Positions 58,401 to 64,000 of a stretch of DNA of 64,000 nt are shown in pieces. The notes under the pieces are model-generated. The model worked only from the letters and a program-made list of their open reading frames with translations, searched no databases and was not told the DNA's origin. The stretch is from Crotophaga sulcirostris (Eukaryota; Chordata; Aves; Cuculiformes; Crotophagidae): the NCBI GenBank assembly GCA_013397455.1, contig VYZB01000173.1:949793-1013792 (forward strand). Reading direction: 5' to 3'. The position numbers were made by a program, and so were the translations under genes. The first letter of the stretch is position 1, and each line of letters starts with the position of its first letter.

Positions 58401-58747
58401 CACATGTTCTCTATAACACACTGCAACCGATCACAACCTGCCACTGAACAATTTAAATACATTATTTTCTATGTTATTGACCCATTAAAATACACTGTGC
58501 AATAACATACACTAAATGTTCTTGCAAACTGCAGCAGTTTTCCCTGTAGCTTTTCTTAAACAGAGAAATTGGTCTTCAGTAAACTAAGTTCCACCAAGAC
58601 CCTAAGCTGACGTGCAGATTTTACTCACTCAGCAATCCTCTTGGACAGTTCCATGCATGAGGAATTGGAATTAGCCGAAAACAGCACCAGTCCACCCTTG
58701 GTTATATTCATGATGGCCCCAATTTCAGTTGATGACACACAAAACAT
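49284..58747 (-). CDS. PRPSAP2: PRPSAP2, PRPP synthetase-associated protein 2 (PAP41); 10 coding exons
   Basis: Non-catalytic subunit of the cytosolic phosphoribosyl-pyrophosphate synthetase complex; it binds PRPS1/PRPS2 and is thought to restrain their activity (family knowledge). The ten exons join in frame to 369 residues, exactly the human length. Start [19 protein letters not shown], end [11 protein letters not shown]. The N-terminal phosphoribosyltransferase-like domain spans about 20-160 ([40 protein letters not shown]), and the C-terminal domain about 170-355. The ribose-5-phosphate loop of active synthetases (DDMADTCGT type) is replaced by [11 protein letters not shown], consistent with loss of catalysis. 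The short linker around residues 230-260 ([20 protein letters not shown]) is the PRPSAP-specific insert and the most diverged stretch. Upstream non-coding exon(s) are expected at the GC-rich island near 62.2-62.7 kb. Introns are AT-rich. Confidence 0.96.
49859..50005 (-). CDS. PRPSAP2: PRPSAP2 coding exon 9
   Basis: Acceptor TTGGCAG, donor GAA|GTAAGT. 49 codons: [40 protein letters not shown] and LIEESAIDE. Human has RR where this has RL. Confidence 0.97.
50690..50760 (-). CDS. PRPSAP2: PRPSAP2 coding exon 8
   Basis: Acceptor TTAATCAG, donor GTG|GTAAGT. Encodes [20 protein letters not shown] then IIV. Confidence 0.95.
50761..51511 (-). other. PRPSAP2 intron 7
   Basis: AT-rich, no repeat or exon recognised. 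Confidence 0.65.
51512..51660 (-). CDS. PRPSAP2: PRPSAP2 coding exon 7
   Basis: Acceptor CCCTACAG, donor CCCA|GTAAGT. Encodes [40 protein letters not shown] and [13 protein letters not shown] replaces the human MVRS. Confidence 0.95.
52298..52353 (-). CDS. PRPSAP2: PRPSAP2 coding exon 6 (56 bases)
   Basis: Acceptor CACTACAG, donor AAGAG|GTGTGT. Encodes [18 protein letters not shown] plus two bases of Arg. Found from the frame and homology; too short to stand out otherwise. Confidence 0.94.
53752..54042 (-). mobile_element. CR1 LINE fragment (antisense), third subfamily
   Basis: Starts TTTCACAGTATCACAGTATA followed by CCAGGTTGGAAGAGACCTC and AGATCATCAAGTCCAACCTA. The 3' tail is CAGTATCA-like rather than ATTCTATG. 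Body AGAACTTCTTCCTAACATCA. Confidence 0.88.
54328..54380. repeat. (TTTGG)n simple repeat
   Basis: TTGGTTTGG, TATTTGGTTTGGG, TTTGGTTTTG and TTTGG units, then a T tract. Confidence 0.8.
55088..55203 (-). CDS. PRPSAP2: PRPSAP2 coding exon 5
   Basis: The acceptor AAAG follows a T tract; donor GAG|GTGAGA. Encodes [43 protein letters not shown] corresponds to the PRPP-synthetase subunit-contact/ATP region. Confidence 0.96.
55204..56146 (-). other. PRPSAP2 intron 4
   Basis: AT-rich, no repeat or exon recognised. Confidence 0.65.
56147..56319 (-). CDS. PRPSAP2: PRPSAP2 coding exon 4
   Basis: Acceptor GTTCCAG, donor GCTG|GTAAGA. Encodes [57 protein letters not shown]. No difference from human in the part I could compare. 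Confidence 0.97.
56320..57310 (-). other. PRPSAP2 intron 3
   Basis: AT-rich, no repeat or exon recognised. Confidence 0.65.
57311..57377 (-). CDS. PRPSAP2: PRPSAP2 coding exon 3
   Basis: Acceptor TTGCCAG, donor TCAAA|GTGAGT. Encodes [20 protein letters not shown] then S plus two bases of Lys. Confidence 0.95.
57499..57551 (-). CDS. PRPSAP2: PRPSAP2 coding exon 2 (53 bases)
   Basis: Acceptor TCCTACAG, donor ACAGAG|GTGAGC. Encodes [17 protein letters not shown], flanked by split Glu codons. Confidence 0.95.
57552..58628 (-). other. PRPSAP2 intron 1 (between coding exons 1 and 2)
   Basis: AT-rich, no repeat or exon recognised. Confidence 0.65.
58629..58747 (-). CDS. PRPSAP2: PRPSAP2 coding exon 1 (start codon)
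   Basis: ATG at 58747-58745. Encodes [39 protein letters not shown], donor GA|GTGAGT. A TTGCAG acceptor at 58781-58780 suggests about 32 bases of 5' UTR in the same exon. Residues 5-12 differ from human (TPPELETK). Confidence 0.94.
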
Positions 58748-61164
58748 CAAACCTAAGTTGTTTTTCCGCTTCTAGAAGACTGCAAGAGACCAAAGGTCTG
58801 TTAAAGTCACAATGATAAAAACGGAGGCAAATTTTCTCTGTTTAGAAAGTAAAGAGTTTCCCATAAGCCTGTATTTTCCAGAATCCTCAGTATGTGTTCT
58901 TAACACTTCAACAGTATCAGGAATACATGGTTCCAGAATGCTGTGACCCACAAGCCACACAGTTTCCTGGCCTTGCCCAGCACACCTAGCTATGGGCACA
59001 GAGAAGGGGACTTCAACCTGCCCTTGCCTTCCTTCTCCTGCCCCAGGCTTTACAGACCCTCCTGCAGAACACTTCCCTGGAGCTTCCCCTAAAGATCCTC
59101 TACACAACCTTCTAACTTCAACTGGGTTTTTCCTGGATTTTTTTCTTTTTTTAAAATGTTTTCCTCAGGCTACCACCTGCTAACACAAATTCTCTTTTCT
59201 ACCAGCTTGTCCAGTTTATTTTCCAGAACTGAGCAACATCTACGGACATCTTCAAGATCACAAAGCCAGTCACAGGTGGAATTGAGCTAAACAGACCTCC
59301 CTGGTCCTTGGCTCTGCTAAACTGGCTGGAAATGCCTTTTTCCACAGCTGCGCATCTTTCTATTCACTTTGCAAAAAAACATAAACTTACAAATAAGGAT
59401 GAAATGTAAGGAAGAGTTCAATAAAGCTGGAAGCTGTAAATAATGACCTCTTGCACACTGCAGCGACTTGGTGAAGCAGTTGTTGTCATTCTTTGATACT
59501 AATATTCCCTCCTATGAAAACAGGAGAAACATATCAAGAGGAAATCTATACAGTTTTTTTTCCAAATAAAGGCACAACCACTAATCCTGCCAAGGATTTA
59601 ATGGGATTTCACCTTGACACTTTTTATTCTTCTGTGTAACATCACATTTTCAAGACTTGTTCTAATATAACATTTGATTCAAATAAAAGAAAAAAAAAAT
59701 CACATTGACCAGCACTCACTGATAAACCAACGTCCTAGGCTTCACTTCACTTCTGCTACATGAGTCATTCAATCCTTCATTATCCATTTAAGATTTACAA
59801 AGAGGACAGAAAATACCAAAGACAGCAGTGTAATTCAAAACAAACTAAACAGAAGTTAGGATAAATCAATACTATCTTTCCTGGGAAACACCTCCATGCT
59901 GAGGAATATAATAATCATAATAGTCGTGTAATCTGTCACAAAAAAATGGTGGCATATCAACTATTAAGTACTCAAAAATAGCATCTAAAAGACAAATATC
60001 AGTTTTCACACTTACAGCAACAGCTGGCTGGCTCTTTAAAGAAACTCATTCAGCCCACCTTTGCAACTAGATATACTCATGCTCAAGTTGACCTCATCAC
60101 AGAAATTGTACCCGATTAATTTCCAGTGAACAAAGTGAAGTCAGGAGCTTCCTAAAAACAAACATCTTCATGAAGAGGCTGTGCTATGCTCAACTGCTGA
60201 GAGTGAAAACCTGTCTGTCACTGAAAACTTAAAAATGTGCAGAGAGAGCACAAGTAGCAACAGCTTCAGGAACAAAATTCCAACACCTCAATGTTTTGGT
60301 TCTCCTGGAGCCAGGTTTGCCCCTCTACTCCACCAACAGAAGACCCCACCCCTTTCAGCCTTTTCTGAAATTAAAAACATAATAACCCTAGAAGGTACTA
60401 TGGTTACAGACATCCAGTCTGAAGCTCAACTATATCTCTACATACCCCTCCAACTAAGCACTCAACAATTTAAAAATTAAAAAAAAAATCTATTTCTTAG
60501 CTAGTGTTCTTCCTATGTTTTGTGCACACTCACTCTTTGAAACTCCCAGTTGCTAACTAACAGCCATCACATGTCAAATATTCCTAAGTGTTAAAGATAC
60601 ATCTGAAACCCAAAGCGAGCATGTACTAGAAATGCTTTGAGGTCTCAGAACAACACCTGAAAGCAACCTGCAACACAAAGACAGCTTTCAATCTCACTGA
60701 AAATATTCAAATGGCGTTTAAAAAGAGTTTTTATTCCTGTTGTGTTACCTTTGCTCCATGGAATAGGGAAACGAGGACAGTTAAGAGATCTGCTGAAACG
60801 CAAGAGTAGTTGGCTCTTGATTTTTGCTCCGGGTGCATTTTACACCACAGCAGAACACTGACATACTTACAAGCAACAGTGAACATAGTTCAGCAAATAA
60901 TCATAGGTCAAGGACTTTCTTGTGGGTGCACTTCTGCAGCAAGTGTGGGGGGCAGGGATGCTGCATTTGTAGAGTAAAACTGATGTATTAGCCTTGAAAG
61001 AGGTGTTGGGATGAGAGCAAGCTCACAAAACTTTATTACATGTGTAAAAGCACAACTCCACAAGCCTGCATCAGATCTGGGAGAGGACAAGCTTAACAGA
61101 GTAGGCTGCAGCACACAAACACCTACCCCTTCTTTTGGGCTGTGCAATTATATAGAAACATTGA

Positions 61165-61590
61165 ATCCAGAATTGTAGAATGGTTTGGGTTGGAAGGAAG
61201 CTTAAAGCTCATTCAATTCCACCCTCCCTTCCTTCCACATCTTCCACTGGATCAGGATGCTCAAAGCCCCATCCAATTTGGCCTTGAACATCTGCAGGGA
61301 TGGGGAAGCCACCACTTCTCTGGGCAACCTGGGCCAGGGCCTCACCACGCTCATAACAAAGAGCTTCTTCCTAATGTCTAACCTAAATCTTCCCCCTTTC
61401 TTGGAGCCCCCTTTGGTATTGGTGGCTGCTCTAAGGTCCCCCCACAGCCTTCCCTCCTCCAGGCTCAACCCTAACTCTCTCAGTCTGTCCTCATATGGGA
61501 GGTGCTCCAGCCTCAGATCATCTCCCTGGCCTCCTCTGAACCTGTTCCAACCGTTCCATATCCTTCTTATGTTGGAGATTCCAGAACTGG
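61165..61590 (-). mobile_element. CR1 LINE fragment (antisense)
   Basis: CAGAATTGTAGAATGGTTTG, GGTTGGAAGGAAGCTTAAAG, body AAGAGCTTCTTCCTAATGTC, to GATTCCAGAACTGGACACAT. 5' truncated. Confidence 0.92.
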
Positions 61591-61916
61591 ACACATCACT
61601 ATGCAGACAAACAATTACTGCACTGCATACACACAATGTCCTCCTCCCACTGGCTTCACACCATTCATTGAGCATCTCCACACAGAAACCAACAGTGGAA
61701 CCAATAACCACCTGGGACAACCACGGTACTGAAGAGCTGATTCCCCAGGGCTGGAGGGAACCTGCACCCTCCCACCAACCTCCTCACGGTGTGAGGAGGA
61801 GGTATTTCCCCAGCTCCACACTAACTATGCTGCCCCACATCCCTTTAGCTGTCCCAGGTGGGTTCCAGAGGCCCTAGGAGGGGCAGCACGCCCAGGCACC
61901 CCCGGTCCCTGCAGAT

Positions 61917-62180
61917 CACAGGATCATGTTTGGGTTGGGTTGGAAGACACCTCAAAGCCCATCCAATTCCAGCCCCCTGCCATGGGCAGGGGCACCTCCC
62001 ACTGGATCAGGGGGCTCAAAGCCCTATCCAGCCTGGCCTTGAACACCTCCAGGGATGGGGCAGCCACAGCTTCTCTGGGCAACCTGTGCCAGGGCCTCCC
62101 CACCCTCATTGTGAAGAATTTCTTCCCAGTGTCTAATCTGAATCTTCCCCCTTCCAATTTAAAGCCATTCCCCCTTCCGT
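61917..62180 (-). mobile_element. CR1 LINE fragment (antisense)
   Basis: GATCATGTTTGGGTTGGGTT, GAACACCTCCAGGGATGGGG, GAATTTCTTCCCAGTGTCTA. Abuts the GC-rich promoter-like island. Confidence 0.92.
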
Positions 62181-62298
62181 CCTCTCAGGGGTGAGGCCAC
62201 AGACCCCAGCCCGGGGGCGAGCACCCCGCTCCCCTTCACCTGTGGGTCTGGGGGGTGGCGAGGAGCCTCCCTGGGCTGGGGGAAGAGGAGCAGCTCGA

Positions 62299-62663
62299 NN
62301 NNNNNNNNNNNNNNNNNNNNNNNNNNNNNNNNNNNNNNNNNNNNNNNNNNNNNNNNNNNNNNNNNNNNNNNNNNNNNNNNNNNNNNNNNNNNNNNNNNNN
62401 NNNNNNNNNNNNNNNNNNNNNNNNNNNNNNNNNNNNNNNNNNNNNNNNNNNNNNNNNNNNNNNNNNNNNNNNNNNNNNNNNNNNNNNNNNNNNNNNNNNN
62501 NNNNNNNNNNNNNNNNNNNNNNNNNNNNNNNNNNNNNNNNNNNNNNNNNNNNNNNNNNNNNNNNNNNNNNNNNNNNNNNNNNNNNNNNNNNNNNNNNNNN
62601 NNNNNNNNNNNNNNNNNNNNNNNNNNNNNNNNNNNNNNNNNNNNNNNNNNNNNNNNNNNNNNN
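62299..62663. other. Assembly gap (365 N)
   Basis: A run of N flanked by G tracts and GC-rich sequence, a typical short-read dropout in a CpG island. Confidence 0.99.
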
Positions 62664-62708
62664 GGGGGGGGGCTGCGCGCAGCTTCTTGCGAACCCTGGG
62701 GGGGCGGC

Positions 62709-62719
62709 GCCGCCATCTT
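62709..62719 (-). promoter_or_regulatory. YY1 site
   Basis: AAGATGGCGGC on the - strand, a perfect match to the core-promoter YY1 motif, oriented toward PRPSAP2. Confidence 0.6.
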
Positions 62720-62837
62720 ATCCCCTCGGGATGCCGGGGTGGGACCCTGCGGGGATGTTACCCAAGGGGACGAGGAAAATGTATTTCGTACCGTGCTTAC
62801 TCACTACCAGCACCCTGATCCCACAGACACTACGAAT

Positions 62838-63085
62838 CGTATGGTTGGAAAAGACCTTTGAAATCGAGTCCAACCGTACCTGTCCACTACTAAACCAGAT
62901 CCCAGAGTTGGACTCTATGATCCCAAAGGTCTTTTCCAACCAAGCGATTCTATGATTCCAAACTGTGTCCCTGAGCACTTCATCTACCCATCCTTTAAAC
63001 ACCTCCAGGGATGAGTGGCTCAACACCTCCCTGGGCAGTTGTTCCAGTGCCTGAGAACCTTTTCAGTGAAGATATTTTTCGTCAC
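62838..63085 (-). mobile_element. CR1 LINE fragment (antisense) interrupted by an opposite-strand CR1 tail
   Basis: The left part, ATGGTTGGAAAAGACCTTTG to CCACTACTAAACC, and the right part, GTGTCCCTGAGCACTTCATC to CAGTGAAGATATTTTTC, are the two halves of one antisense copy. Positions 62896-62957 between them are in sense orientation. Confidence 0.8.
62896..62957 (+). mobile_element. CR1 3' tail (sense) nested in an antisense CR1
   Basis: CAAAGGTCTTTTCCAACCAA then GCGATTCTATGATTC, the sense 3' end of the same subfamily as the copy at 42218. Forms an inverted repeat with 62841-62876. Confidence 0.75.
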
Positions 63086-63104
63086 TTGGGAAATTCTACA
63101 AACT

Positions 63105-63240
63105 TCCTAATCGTAGAATCAATCAATGTCCTGAGCTGGAAGGGACCCACAAGGATCATGGAGTCCATTTCCTGTCCCTGCATAGGACAACTCCAACATT
63201 CACGCAGCGTGTCCAAGGGCACTGTATGTCATCGGGCCCA
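63105..63240 (-). mobile_element. CR1-like fragment (antisense, diverged)
   Basis: CGTAGAATCAATCAATGTCC, GAGCTGGAAGGGACCCACAA, GACAACTCCAACATTCACGC. Another subfamily with the GGACCCACAAGGATCAT head. Confidence 0.65.
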
Positions 63241-63389
63241 GCAGTGTTAGTCGAGAAGGAAGCTTTCCTGGAAAGTAAATTAAGAAAAGAAACAATCAGC
63301 GGTCTCTCCGTTTCCTTACATTGGCAGGAGCATACAGGATTTGCCCAGCATTGTGTGTCAAGACCCTCCTCACAACATGCATAAGTTAA

Positions 63390-63495
63390 ACTGAATGAAT
63401 CATTAAGGTTGGAAAAAACTTCTAAGTTCATCCAGTCCAACCACCAGCCCAACAACCCTGTGCCTACTAAACCACGTCTCAAAGTGCCATGAATA
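63390..63495 (-). mobile_element. CR1 LINE 3' fragment (antisense, short)
   Basis: GAATCATTAAGGTTGGAAAA, TCATCCAGTCCAACCACCAG, CTACTAAACCACGTCTCAAA. Same subfamily as the copy at 6850. Confidence 0.82.
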
Positions 63496-64000
63496 AAATG
63501 AAGATGCATTTGACATCTGTCACTCTCTTTAAAAGCCCAGCTTTATCCCAGGACAGCACCAAGAACAAAAGTTGCATCCTTTCACTGCTTTGACAGCCAT
63601 CCTGCAGGGATTCAGGAGAATAAAGCTCTTGTCAGGGATCCCCCCTTTAAGTAAATAAACAAGCACTATGTTTTCCCACTAACTGGGTAGCTGTAAGCTG
63701 GTTTAAATTTCATTTTTCAGCATTTTACAGATCAGAATTTTGGCATTTAGCATAAAGCTATAAATCAGGTACTTTCTGTTGCTGCTTCTTCCACAAAAAG
63801 CAATTAAACTTAATTATCTCTGGACTTCATGGTGCACCGGAGCAAGGGCAGATCCTTCTGTCTGTGCTGGCCTTACCGTGAAAGAGGAAGGAAAGCCAGA
63901 GCTGCTAGGACTGCTCACCAAACATGCCTGCAAAAGGACAACATTTAGATTTTTGTTTTGAAACTGCAGTTTCTGCCATTACTAGCTGAGTTTTCCATTT
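63496..64000. other. Right edge of window, no gene recognised
   Basis: AT-rich sequence with no recognisable exon or repeat on either strand. Confidence 0.6.

Larger units (their letters stand above)
58780..62240 (-). other. PRPSAP2 5' intron (inferred)
   Basis: AT-rich sequence between coding exon 1 and the GC-rich island. Contains antisense CR1 copies at 61165-61590 and 61917-62180. No coding exon recognised. Confidence 0.55.
62181..62765 (-). promoter_or_regulatory. PRPSAP2: GC/CpG-rich island with assembly gap; probable PRPSAP2 promoter and first exon
   Basis: A GC-rich island in an AT-rich domain, upstream of PRPSAP2. On the - strand the right part carries AAGATGGCGGC (62719-62709), the YY1 element typical of housekeeping gene start sites. 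A possible donor ACAG|GTGAAG is at 62240/62239. The central 365 bases are missing, so exon 1 cannot be read. Association with PRPSAP2 is inferred from strand and position. Confidence 0.55.

Noticed and set aside
62191..62955. Long open frames (185-254 codons) on both strands across the GC-rich island
   Set aside because: Most of each frame is N; the sequenced ends show no domain, and open frames arise readily in GC-rich sequence.

Overview
This window looks like a draft assembly of a bird nuclear genome. It has vertebrate-type split genes with GT..AG introns, and at least 17 fragments of the CR1 LINE that dominates avian genomes, several ending in the characteristic ATTCTATGATTCTATG tail. Two runs of N (55 and 365 bases) mark assembly gaps. 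No prokaryotic, plasmid or phage feature is present.

Four protein-coding genes can be read exon by exon. In each, every junction preserves the reading frame. (1) GRAP (+, positions 1-3090): the last four coding exons of an SH3-SH2-SH3 adaptor; the first 44 or so codons lie left of the window. (2) SLC5A10/SGLT5 (-, 46096 down to 4694): all 15 coding exons of a 12-14 helix sodium/sugar cotransporter, about 617 residues. (3) FAM83G/PAWS1 (+, 14125-31777): all five coding exons, 883 residues, a pseudo-phospholipase-D scaffold for casein kinase 1. (4) PRPSAP2 (-, 58747 down to 49284): all 10 coding exons, 369 residues, a regulatory partner of PRPP synthetase; its promoter is probably the GC-rich, partly unsequenced island at 62.2-62.8 kb. 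The gene set matches the human 17p11.2 neighbourhood PRPSAP2 - SLC5A10 - FAM83G - GRAP.

The layout is unusual in one respect: SLC5A10 and FAM83G are interdigitated on opposite strands. FAM83G coding exons 1-4 lie inside SLC5A10 intron 9, FAM83G exon 5 lies in SLC5A10 intron 8, and SLC5A10 exon 9 lies inside FAM83G intron 4. The FAM83G 3'UTR probably runs antisense across SLC5A10 exon 8. GRAP and SLC5A10 converge tail to tail at 3.1-4.7 kb.

By eye the left 46 kb (GRAP, SLC5A10, FAM83G) is GC-rich, and the right part (PRPSAP2 introns, about 47-61 kb) is clearly AT-rich, with the change in the SLC5A10-PRPSAP2 intergenic region. Introns hold CR1 copies, a few microsatellites and several AT-rich islands that could be conserved regulatory elements. 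I found no new molecular system. The most interesting signals are the interdigitated and antisense gene architecture, a triplicated in-frame splice donor at SLC5A10 exon 10, a candidate HNF1 site upstream of SLC5A10, and a fold-back CR1 structure at 62.9 kb.
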